15,923 nucleotides of DNA. It comes from a bacterium (Candidatus Gribaldobacteria) CG07_land_8_20_14_0_80_33_18 (GTDB lineage Bacteria; Patescibacteriota; Minisyncoccia; Minisyncoccales; CG1-02-41-26). Position numbers and translations under genes: made by a program. The stretch is taken from NCBI GenBank assembly GCA_002779425.1, contig PEWP01000032.1, positions 1 to 15,923 on the forward strand, read 5' to 3'. The stretch's first letter is position 1. Each line of letters begins with the position of its first letter. Shown here piece after piece: positions 6,996 through 12,849 of the stretch. The notes below the pieces were generated by a model that had not been told where the DNA came from, made no database searches, and saw nothing but the letters and a program-made list of their open reading frames with translations.

Positions 6996-7268
6996 ATGGC
7001 AAAAACAAAATCAAGAGGTGCAACAAGTTTAGGGAGAGATTCAATAGCTAAAAGATTAGGAGTTAAAATTTTTGAAGGCCAAAAAGTCAAACCCGGTATG
7101 ATTATAATCCGCCAACGAGGCACAAAATTCCTTGCTGGTAAAAATATCGGCTGCGGCAAGGATTACACCCTTTATGCTTTAAAAGAAGGGGTAGTCAAAT
7201 TCCGAACAAAAAGAAAAAAAGGATTCAATAATCAGCAAAGACTTGCTAAAATTGTAGAAATAGAATAA
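6996..7268 (+). CDS. rpmA: 50S ribosomal protein L27
   Basis: L27 lies next to the peptidyl-transferase centre of the large ribosomal subunit. The 90 residues match the family: N-terminal MAKTKSRGATSLGRDSIAKR (usual form MAHKKxxGSTRNGRDSxSKR), LGVKIFEGQ, IIIRQRGTKF (37-46), NIGCGKDYTL (51-60) and GVVKF (65-69). There is no N-terminal extension of the kind removed by a protease in Firmicutes. The usual partner rplU (L21) is not adjacent; the gene stands alone with its own promoter. Its TAA stop ends at 7268, and the stop codon of the convergent pyrG begins at 7269. Confidence 0.95.
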   Translation: MAKTKSRGATSLGRDSIAKRLGVKIFEGQKVKPGMIIIRQRGTKFLAGKNIGCGKDYTLYALKEGVVKFRTKRKKGFNNQQRLAKIVEIE

Positions 7269-7294
7269 CTACTCACTACTCACTACTCTACTCA
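7269..7294 (-). repeat. Heptamer repeat at the pyrG 3' end
   Basis: On the plus strand the unit CTACTCA occurs at 7269-7275 and 7276-7282, then as a partial CTACT, then again at 7288-7294. It encodes the last residues of PyrG (SRVVSSE) and its stop. The unit is not a multiple of three, so copy-number change would alter the C-terminus. Confidence 0.75.
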
Positions 7295-8903
7295 CTGATT
7301 TCTTAATAAACTCCCTAAATAAGGGGTGTGGTTTTAAAGGCCGTGATTTATATTCCGGATGAAATTGAGTAGCTATAAAAAAGGGGTGGGTTTTAAGTTC
7401 AATTATTTCAACTAAGTCCTTTTCAGGATTAATGCCAACCATTACCATTCCTTTGGACTCTAAAACCTTTCTAAACGCATTATTTAACTCATAGCGGTGC
7501 CGATGGCGTTCAGAGACGAAAGAACGTGCATAGGCCTTAAAACTAAGGGTTTTTGGCTTAATTTTACAGGGATAAGTCCCTAATCTCATTGTTCCCCCAT
7601 ATTTTTTCTTTTTTAAAAGTTTTTTCTGTTCAGATATAATATCAATTACAGGATATTGACAATTTGGTAAAAATTCAGTAGAATTTGCTTTTCTCAAACC
7701 ACAAACATTTCTCGCAAACTCAACCACTGAAAGTTGCATTCCTAAACACAGTCCAAGAAATGGAATTTTTTGTTTTCGGCAGAATTCAATTACTTTTATT
7801 TTTCCTTCCACTCCCCTACTTCCGAAACCTCCGGGAATAATTACCCCGTTGAAATTTTTTAATTCTTTTATTTTTTTAGGATTTTTTTCATATTCTTCAG
7901 TATCAAGCCAGAAAATCCTTGGTTCAAGAGAAAAATAATATGAGGCATGTTTAATTGCTTCAATTACTGAAATATAAGAATCCATTAAAGTAAAATCTCC
8001 TGTTTTAAAATATTTTCCGGCAATGGCAATTTTTACTTCTCTTTTAGGAAATTTTATTTTTTTTACTAATTTTCGCCAATCATTTAAATTACTTTTTTTA
8101 GCCCGCATTTTTAATTTTTTTAAAATTTGATTTCCTAAATTATCTTTTTCAAAATTAATTGGTATCTCGTAAATTGATTTAATATCAGGAGCAGAAATAA
8201 CATCTTTTTCCGTAACATTGCAAAAAATAGAAATTTTCTTTTTTCTTATGGCATCCAAAGGCGTTGGCGCTCTGGCAATAATTATATCGGGCTGAATCCC
8301 AGCCATATTTAAAGACCTTACCGCATACTGAGTCGGCTTAGTTTTCATTTCTCCTATCATTTTGGGAACTGGTAAATAGCTTACCAAAATAAAAACAACA
8401 TCATTTGGATGTTGAAGTTTTAATATTCTTGCCGCTTCCAAAAAAAGCATATTCTGGTACTCCCCTACTGTTCCGCCAATTTCAATTAAAATAAAATCAG
8501 CTTTAGTTTTTCTTTCCAGTTTCTTAATCTGAGAAATAACTTCATTGGGAATATGGGGAACCACTTCAACGCATTTACCTTGATATTCTAAATTTCTTTC
8601 TTTTTGAATTACCCTCTGATAAACTCTGCCGGTAGTTAAATAATTATCATTCGTTAAATCTTGGTCTAAAAATCTTTCATAATTTCCTACATCCTGATCG
8701 CATTCCATTCCATCGTCAGTAACAAAAATCTCCCCGTGTTCAAGTGGATTCATTGTTCCGGCATCAACGTTAATGTAAGGGTCAATTTTAATAGCATTAA
8801 CTTTAAATCCCTTGCTTTTGAGAATTCTACCAATAGAAGCTGTTGCCACCCCCTTACCGATACCAGACATTACTCCACCAGTAATAAAAATATACTTTGC
8901 CAT
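7269..8903 (-). CDS. pyrG: CTP synthase (PyrG)
   Basis: Cytoplasmic enzyme that converts UTP to CTP with ATP and glutamine, the last step of de novo CTP synthesis. The 544 residues have the amidoligase domain first, with P-loop GGVMSGIGKG (9-18), KIDPYINVDAGTMNPLEHGEIFV (39-61) and EIGGTVGEYQN (141-151). The class I glutamine amidotransferase domain follows, with nucleophile C386 in GLCLGMQ and H515/E517 in FHPE; the last two numbers equal those of the E. coli enzyme. It is the third gene of the ctpA-rplI-pyrG unit, 13 bases after rplI. A GAGGAG lies about 19 bases before the ATG, too far for a normal Shine-Dalgarno site. The tail SRVVSSE comes from the heptamer repeat. Confidence 0.97.
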   Translation of the reverse strand: MAKYIFITGGVMSGIGKGVATASIGRILKSKGFKVNAIKIDPYINVDAGTMNPLEHGEIFVTDDGMECDQDVGNYERFLDQDLTNDNYLTTGRVYQRVIQKERNLEYQGKCVEVVPHIPNEVISQIKKLERKTKADFILIEIGGTVGEYQNMLFLEAARILKLQHPNDVVFILVSYLPVPKMIGEMKTKPTQYAVRSLNMAGIQPDIIIARAPTPLDAIRKKKISIFCNVTEKDVISAPDIKSIYEIPINFEKDNLGNQILKKLKMRAKKSNLNDWRKLVKKIKFPKREVKIAIAGKYFKTGDFTLMDSYISVIEAIKHASYYFSLEPRIFWLDTEEYEKNPKKIKELKNFNGVIIPGGFGSRGVEGKIKVIEFCRKQKIPFLGLCLGMQLSVVEFARNVCGLRKANSTEFLPNCQYPVIDIISEQKKLLKKKKYGGTMRLGTYPCKIKPKTLSFKAYARSFVSERHRHRYELNNAFRKVLESKGMVMVGINPEKDLVEIIELKTHPFFIATQFHPEYKSRPLKPHPLFREFIKKSVSRVVSSE

Positions 8904-8916
8904 GATGCAAAAATGT

Positions 8917-9363
8917 TTATTTCTCCTCTACTACTATTACTTTTATTTCTGCTTCTAAATTATGGTCAAACTTGATTTTTATCGGAAACTCCCCTAATTC
9001 CGAAATGGAATTTTGCAAATGGATTTGGGATTTATTAATTTCAAATCCCTGAACTTTTAAAGACTCTTTAATTTTTTGGATATTAATACTTTCATAAAGT
9101 TGATTTTCTAACCCCACTTTTACTGGAATTGTTATTTCTAATCCATCTAACTTAGAAACAATTTCCGTTATTTTCTTTAACTCTTCTTCTGCTTTTTTCT
9201 CTTGTTTTTCTTGCTGAATTTTAGCCCACTCTAAAAGTTTTTTAGTGGCTGGTTTTGCTAAACCCTTAGGAATTAAATAATTTCGAGCATAACCCGGTTT
9301 TGCCTCTTTCACTTCGTATTTACTTCCTAAATTTTCAATATCTTGTAAAAGTATTATCTTCAT
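8917..9363 (-). CDS. rplI: 50S ribosomal protein L9
   Basis: Large-subunit protein that binds 23S rRNA near the base of the L1 stalk. The 148 residues show the classic layout: compact N-terminal RNA-binding domain (1-40) with ENLGSKYEVKEAKPGYARNYLIPKGLA (10-36), a long charged connecting helix (about 41-75) and a C-terminal domain ending in EIKVIVVEEK. It starts inside the ctpA stop (ATGA overlap at 9360-9363), so it is probably translated by coupling, and is followed by pyrG. Some CPR lineages are reported to lack L9, so its presence is a weak lineage clue. Confidence 0.95.
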   Translation of the reverse strand: MKIILLQDIENLGSKYEVKEAKPGYARNYLIPKGLAKPATKKLLEWAKIQQEKQEKKAEEELKKITEIVSKLDGLEITIPVKVGLENQLYESINIQKIKESLKVQGFEINKSQIHLQNSISELGEFPIKIKFDHNLEAEIKVIVVEEK

Positions 9364-10604
9364 AGGTTTTTAATTATTTCTATTGCTTTTTCTAATTGAG
9401 GATCTTTATCTTTTTCATAATCCTTTTCAGTTAATTTTACTTCAATATCGGGTTGTAATCCAGAATTCTCAATTAAATGACCTTTTGGCGTTAACCATTT
9501 GGCAATTGTTATTTTTAAACTTGAATTATTTTTTAGCGAAACTTTTTCTTGAACTGAACCTTTCCCAAAAGATGTTTCTCCAATTAACAGAATATTTCGA
9601 TTATCTCGAAGCGCTCCAGCTAAAATTTCTGCGCCAGAAGCCGTTCCTTCATTAATTAAAATTACCATCTTCCATTGAGAAAAGTTTGCCGGCCCTTCTG
9701 ATTTATATTCTATTTTTGATTCTTCCTCTTTACTTTCCTGCCAAACTACTGTTTGCCCTTTTTCTAAAAACCAACCGGCAATCTCTTGAGCGACTTCCAA
9801 ATATCCTCCGGGATTACTTCGGAGATCTAAAATTATTTTATTAGTATCAGTATTTAAAATCTCAATTGCTGCCTTTTTAAATTCGGCTGGTAAAATTTGA
9901 TTAAATTGATAAATCTTTAAATAAGCAATTTTAGAATTATCAATTTCTTTAATTTCCCATTCTAAAGATGGAATCTGAATTCCCTCTCTTATTAATTTAA
10001 ATTCTTTTGGTTCTGCCCAACCTTCTCTTGAAATTAAAAGAGTTACTTCTGTTCCTTTGGGCCCTCTAATCAAACTTACTGCCTCATCAAGAGTTAAATC
10101 AAAAGTATAAGTATCATTGATTTTTAAAATTTCATCGCCGGGGCGCAATTCTGCTCGCTCAGCCGGAGTATTTTTAAGGGGGGAAATTACTTTTAGTTTT
10201 TCTTTTTTAATATCAATATGCATTCCTACTCCTTCATATCTCCCCAAAAGTTCTTCTTCAAATTCCTTTGTCTTTTCTGGAGTAAAAAAAGAAGTATGGG
10301 GGTCGCCCAATGACTTTATCATTCCATTAATAGCGCCGTAAACCATTTTTTGATAATCAATTTTACTTTTATCTAAAAATTCATTTTCTACTACTTGCCA
10401 GGCCTCCCAGAAAAGAGAAAAATCAACTTCATTTGGTTTCCCGACGTCTTGATTTATTAGTTTAAATTTTGCAGCAATCGGCGTTATTATTTCCTTTGTC
10501 TTAAACTTAAAATAGATTCCAAACTGCCAGCCTAAAACCCAAACGAGAATAAGAAGAAGAATAATAAAAGTTTTCTTAAATTGGGAAGTAAATTTAAAAG
10601 TCAT
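9360..10604 (-). CDS. ctpA: C-terminal processing protease, S41 family (CtpA-like)
   Basis: Membrane-anchored serine protease acting outside the cytoplasmic membrane. The 414 residues run: a short cytoplasmic N-terminus, one membrane segment (about 11-31, FIILLLILVWVLGWQFGIYF), an N-terminal helical region with DPHTSFFTPE (101-110), a PDZ domain (about 120-195) with RYEGVGMHI and ELRPGDEILKIND, and the peptidase core. Ser323 in NEGTASGAEI and Lys348 in GETSFGKGSVQ form the Ser/Lys dyad, 25 residues apart as in E. coli Prc. DLRSNPGGYLEVA (260-272) is also family-typical. The ATG is six bases downstream of a good extended -10 box. It leads the ctpA-rplI-pyrG unit. Confidence 0.94.
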   Translation of the reverse strand: MTFKFTSQFKKTFIILLLILVWVLGWQFGIYFKFKTKEIITPIAAKFKLINQDVGKPNEVDFSLFWEAWQVVENEFLDKSKIDYQKMVYGAINGMIKSLGDPHTSFFTPEKTKEFEEELLGRYEGVGMHIDIKKEKLKVISPLKNTPAERAELRPGDEILKINDTYTFDLTLDEAVSLIRGPKGTEVTLLISREGWAEPKEFKLIREGIQIPSLEWEIKEIDNSKIAYLKIYQFNQILPAEFKKAAIEILNTDTNKIILDLRSNPGGYLEVAQEIAGWFLEKGQTVVWQESKEEESKIEYKSEGPANFSQWKMVILINEGTASGAEILAGALRDNRNILLIGETSFGKGSVQEKVSLKNNSSLKITIAKWLTPKGHLIENSGLQPDIEVKLTEKDYEKDKDPQLEKAIEIIKNL

Positions 10605-10610
10605 AAAAAT

Positions 10611-10638
10611 ATTATACCAGAAAAAAATTATATTTCAA
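10611..10638 (-). promoter_or_regulatory. Leaderless promoter of ctpA-rplI-pyrG
   Basis: On the minus strand, -35 TTGAAA (10638-10633), a 16-base spacer and extended -10 TGGTATAAT ending at 10611. Six bases then separate it from the ctpA ATG at 10604, which places the expected start of transcription at the A of the ATG. Confidence 0.75.
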
Positions 10639-10639
10639 T

Positions 10640-10675
10640 AAAATAAAAAGATGGGTGACAATATCACCCATCTTT
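10640..10675 (-). terminator. Rho-independent terminator
   Basis: AAAGATGGGTGA (10675-10664 read on the minus strand) pairs perfectly with TCACCCATCTTT across a 5-base loop. The minus strand then continues TTATTTTATT. It closes the unit at 10692-10835 and lies directly before the -35 box of ctpA. The plus-strand side has no T-tract. Confidence 0.75.
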
Positions 10676-10691
10676 AGTATTAAATCACCTT

Positions 10692-10835
10692 TTAACTGGT
10701 CTTGCGTCCTAACAGTTTATAATTACCAATCCTTTTGGCATTTGATTGATTCTTAGCCAAACGGTCGAGAAGAACACGAGCTATCGGAGGATTAAAGGTT
10801 GGGCAGAACCAAAAGTATCTTTTAAAAATTGTCAA
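10692..10835 (-). CDS. Possible small ORF (47 codons, TTG start) or small RNA
   Basis: The 345-base gap between ctpA and the next gene holds two terminators and, between them, this open frame. It begins with TTG (10835) directly after an in-frame stop and AGG. The peptide is basic, with FWFCPTFNPPIARVLLDRLA followed by KNQSNAKRIGNYKLLGRKTS. It has no ATG, no clear promoter and no family I recognise. The terminator follows the stop codon after about 16 bases, which fits a self-contained transcript. The G+C looks higher than in neighbouring genes. A non-coding RNA or a decayed gene end fits equally well. Confidence 0.3.
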   Translation of the reverse strand: MTIFKRYFWFCPTFNPPIARVLLDRLAKNQSNAKRIGNYKLLGRKTS

Positions 10836-10874
10836 CCTTTACTGGGGTTTGGCGGCAAATTATTTTCGGAAAAG

Positions 10875-10921
10875 AAAAAAGCCGGGTACTTACATTTACA
10901 TTTGTAAATGTTTTCCCCGGC
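10875..10921 (-). terminator. Rho-independent terminator of the 11405-10950 gene
   Basis: On the minus strand GCCGGG (10921-10916) pairs with CCCGGC (10886-10881), followed by six T (10880-10875). Inside, ACATTTACA and TGTAAATGT form a second perfect 9-base stem. It lies 28 bases after the stop codon of the upstream gene. Confidence 0.85.
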
Positions 10922-10949
10922 ATATGTACTAGAGAATTTCCAAAAAAAT

Positions 10950-11405
10950 TTATTTCAGAAATTCTCTAATCTTCAAATTCAACCCAGTTTTTTCATTTAA
11001 AAGAGCTATATAGCTCTTTACTGGATTGATTGGCTTAAACTGGGTTCCACCCCAGTCTAGCCAGTCGTTACTGGTTGAGATGGAAGACTTTGTCCGCAGG
11101 GTATAAACCTCGTAAGATCGGTTATACCGATCTTTAAGGTTTACAATCTTTTTCTCTACTTCTTTGGGGAGAAGCAGAGAAATATCCAAAGTCACCAGGC
11201 CGTCTGTGTTGGTCCAACCAACCCAGACAAACTTTTTACCCGCTACCTCACCTGTGCCCCAAGCGTTCAACCTTGCCCAGGCGAATCGGTCATGATAGTT
11301 TGACTCAAATAATTGAATCATTTGAGTCACTGCTTTTGGCCGGAAACCGGCCAAAAGAGTTCCAGAAACAAAGAATAACAAAAAAAATACTATCGTCCTT
11401 TTCAT
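10950..11405 (-). CDS. Secreted protein of unknown function
   Basis: I do not recognise a family for these 151 residues. Residues 1-19 (MKRTIVFFLLFFVSGTLLA) form a clear signal peptide with no lipobox Cys. The mature part is rich in aromatic residues: FAWARLNAWGTGEVAGKKFV, WVGWTNTDGLVTLDISLLLP, DRYNRSYEVYTLR and NDWLDWGGTQFKP. The central portion looks like a small beta-rich domain. The gene stands alone, with a TTGACA promoter, a near-perfect Shine-Dalgarno site and a strong terminator. Its codons use more G and C (CTG, ACC, GGC) than its neighbours, which may mark a different origin or strong expression. The ATG is fixed by the Shine-Dalgarno site. Confidence 0.8.
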   Translation of the reverse strand: MKRTIVFFLLFFVSGTLLAGFRPKAVTQMIQLFESNYHDRFAWARLNAWGTGEVAGKKFVWVGWTNTDGLVTLDISLLLPKEVEKKIVNLKDRYNRSYEVYTLRTKSSISTSNDWLDWGGTQFKPINPVKSYIALLNEKTGLNLKIREFLK

Positions 11406-11411
11406 TTTTTA

Positions 11412-11425
11412 CTCACCACCTTTCT
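11412..11425 (-). promoter_or_regulatory. Unusually long Shine-Dalgarno site
   Basis: AGAAAGGTGGTGAG, read on the minus strand just before the ATG at 11405, matches the complement of the usual 16S rRNA tail (AGAAAGGAGGTGAT) at all but two bases. No other gene in the window has a site like it. Confidence 0.75.
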
Positions 11426-11466
11426 TTTTTTATTTTATTATTAAATTTTCAAAAATCTGTAAATTT

Positions 11467-11495
11467 AGTTTAACACATCTTATCAAATTTGTCAA
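11467..11495 (-). promoter_or_regulatory. Promoter of the secreted-protein gene
   Basis: On the minus strand, a perfect -35 TTGACA (11495-11490), a 17-base spacer and -10 TAAACT (11472-11467) with TG one base upstream (extended -10). The leader to the ATG at 11405 is about 55 bases, unlike the leaderless promoters elsewhere in the window. Confidence 0.7.
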
Positions 11496-11565
11496 GGAGA
11501 AATTGGGTGAATTCAAGTTTCTCACGCAAATTTTTGATGAATTAAAAATGGGTTGAAGAGCAAAG

Positions 11566-11583
11566 GCACTATTGTTGTAGTGC
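11566..11583 (-). terminator. Possible terminator hairpin after tRNA-Lys
   Basis: GCACTA and TAGTGC form a perfect 6-base stem with a 6-base loop, 8 bases past the tRNA 3' end. The minus strand continues CTTTGCTCTT, a poor T-tract. It may act as a weak terminator or a processing hairpin. Confidence 0.35.
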
Positions 11584-11591
11584 TGTTGCAG

Positions 11592-11664
11592 TGCCCCCGC
11601 CGCGACTCGAACGCGGAACCACTTCCTTAAAAGGGAATTGCTCTACCAATTGAGCTACGGGGGC
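11592..11664 (-). tRNA. tRNA-Lys (anticodon TTT)
   Basis: The 73-base minus-strand sequence folds as a tRNA: acceptor GCCCCCG/CGGGGGC (7 perfect pairs), D stem GCTC/GAGC with loop AATTGGTA, anticodon loop CTTTTAA (anticodon TTT), T stem CCGCG/CGCGG with loop TTCGAGT, and discriminator A. The first anticodon-stem pair (A27-G43) is mismatched. CCA is not encoded. It follows dnaJ by 89 bases on the same strand and no separate promoter is evident, so it may be read from the heat-shock operon. Confidence 0.95.
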
Positions 11665-11677
11665 GGCCGAAGGCCGC
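11663..11677. repeat. Hairpin GCGGCC-GAA-GGCCGC touching the tRNA 5' end
   Basis: A perfect 6-base stem with GAA as the three-base loop. Its first two bases overlap the 5' end of the tRNA-Lys gene. In a longer precursor it could compete with the acceptor stem. Confidence 0.7.
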
Positions 11678-11680
11678 GGG

Positions 11681-11708
11681 AAATTCGCGAACGCAGTGAG
11701 CTGAATTT
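11681..11708. repeat. Dispersed palindromic element, intergenic copy
   Basis: AAATTC and GAATTT form the ends; the middle reads GCGAACGCAGTGAGCT. It is 25/28 identical to the minus strand of 15191-15164 inside grpE, so the two are copies of one element. Confidence 0.8.
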
Positions 11709-11716
11709 CACAGGGG

Positions 11717-11741
11717 GGCAAAATTGCGAAGCAATTTTGCC
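11717..11741. repeat. Perfect 11-base hairpin with GAA loop
   Basis: GGCAAAATTGC (11717-11727) and GCAATTTTGCC (11731-11741) surround GAA, giving the core GCGAAGC shared with other elements in the window. It lies 12 bases after the dnaJ stop. There is no T-tract, so it is unlikely to be a simple terminator. Confidence 0.8.
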
Positions 11742-11753
11742 GGAAAAAGAATT

Positions 11754-12845
11754 CTATACGCCTTCTTCTTTCAATTTTTCAAGTAATTCTTTTTGTTGTT
11801 TTGTTAAATTCTTTGGTGTTTTAATTATCAAGTTAACATACATATCGCCTCGGCCATAGCCGGAAAAATGAGGAATTCCCTTGCCAGAAATTCTTAAAAC
11901 CTTTCCCGATTCTGTTCCGGCCGGAACCTTAAGAGAAATCTTTTTTCCATCAAGTAATGGTATATCAATTTCATCTCCCAAGCAAGCAATAGCAAAAGAG
12001 ATAGGAATATTAATGTAAATATCGTCGCCTTTTCTTTTAAAAACTTTATGAGGTCGAACAAAAATTTTCACATATAAATCCCCTGCTTTTGCTCCCCTCC
12101 TTCCGGCCTCTCCTTGTTCCTTAACTTTTATAATTTGATTAGTATCAACTCCAGCTGGAATCAATATTTCAATTTCTTCTTCTTTTTTTATTCTACCTTC
12201 TCCCTGACAAACATTACAGGATTTTTCCGGTATTTTCCCTTCTCCCTGACATTGAGGACAAGTGGTATAGCGAGTAAAAGAACCCAAAATCGTTTCTTTT
12301 ATCTGTTGAACTTCGCCAGTCCCTCGACAAGTAAAACATTCTTTTAATTTTGTTCCTGGTTCAGCTCCCTTACCTTGGCATCTGGAACAAATTACATATT
12401 TTCCAAGGGGAATTCTTTTTTCAATTTCATTTAAAGTATCTTCTAAATTTATTTCCAACTCTATTTCAATATCTCTTCCTTGATTTTTTGTCTTTCTTTT
12501 TCTGCCAAAACCAAAAAATTCTTCAAATATCTCTTCTATATTTGAAGAGCCAAAACCAAATTCAAAATCTTTTCCAAAATCAAATCCAAAATCAAATCCT
12601 GGACCAGTTTTTCCCGCGCCTTGCGCGCCTGCCGCGCCTTCAAAAACGTGACCAAACTGATCATACTGCGCCCTTTTTTCCCTATTAGAAAGAACTTGAT
12701 AAGCTTCATTTATTTCTTTAAATTTTTTTTCATCCCCTCCTTTATAAGGATGGTGTTTATGAGCAAGAGTATGGAATGCTTTTTTAATTTCTTCTGTTGA
12801 GGCATCGCGGGAAACACCTAAAATTTTATAATAATCTTTCGTCAT
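11754..12845 (-). CDS. dnaJ: Chaperone DnaJ with an altered HPD motif
   Basis: Hsp40 co-chaperone that delivers unfolded substrates to DnaK and stimulates its ATPase. The 363 residues run: J domain (1-67), Gly/Phe-rich linker (about 70-112), four intact CxxCxGxG zinc repeats (C153/C156, C170/C173, C196/C199, C210/C213), C-terminal substrate-binding domains with GDLYVKIFVRPH (255-266), and a dimerisation tail. The catalytic loop of the J domain reads HHPYKGGDE: His32 and Pro33 are present but residue 34 is Tyr (codon TAT, 12744-12746) where Asp is expected. The rest of the J domain is well conserved. The ATG is 5 bases past the dnaK stop, so it is the last protein gene of the heat-shock operon. 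Confidence 0.95.
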   Translation of the reverse strand: MTKDYYKILGVSRDASTEEIKKAFHTLAHKHHPYKGGDEKKFKEINEAYQVLSNREKRAQYDQFGHVFEGAAGAQGAGKTGPGFDFGFDFGKDFEFGFGSSNIEEIFEEFFGFGRKRKTKNQGRDIEIELEINLEDTLNEIEKRIPLGKYVICSRCQGKGAEPGTKLKECFTCRGTGEVQQIKETILGSFTRYTTCPQCQGEGKIPEKSCNVCQGEGRIKKEEEIEILIPAGVDTNQIIKVKEQGEAGRRGAKAGDLYVKIFVRPHKVFKRKGDDIYINIPISFAIACLGDEIDIPLLDGKKISLKVPAGTESGKVLRISGKGIPHFSGYGRGDMYVNLIIKTPKNLTKQQKELLEKLKEEGV

Positions 12846-12849
12846 ATGT

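Noticed and set aside
10692..10730. Cyclic-di-GMP riboswitch (GEMM-I), because of GGACGCAAGACC on the minus strand
   Set aside because: Only the ACGCAA stretch resembles the consensus; the preceding GCAAACC with tetraloop hairpin and the tetraloop receptor arm are absent, and it lies within a possible ORF.
10830..10835. TTGACA as a -35 box for the 10692-10835 unit
   Set aside because: No -10 box lies at 16-18 bases; the nearest candidate, GATACT, is only 10 bases away.
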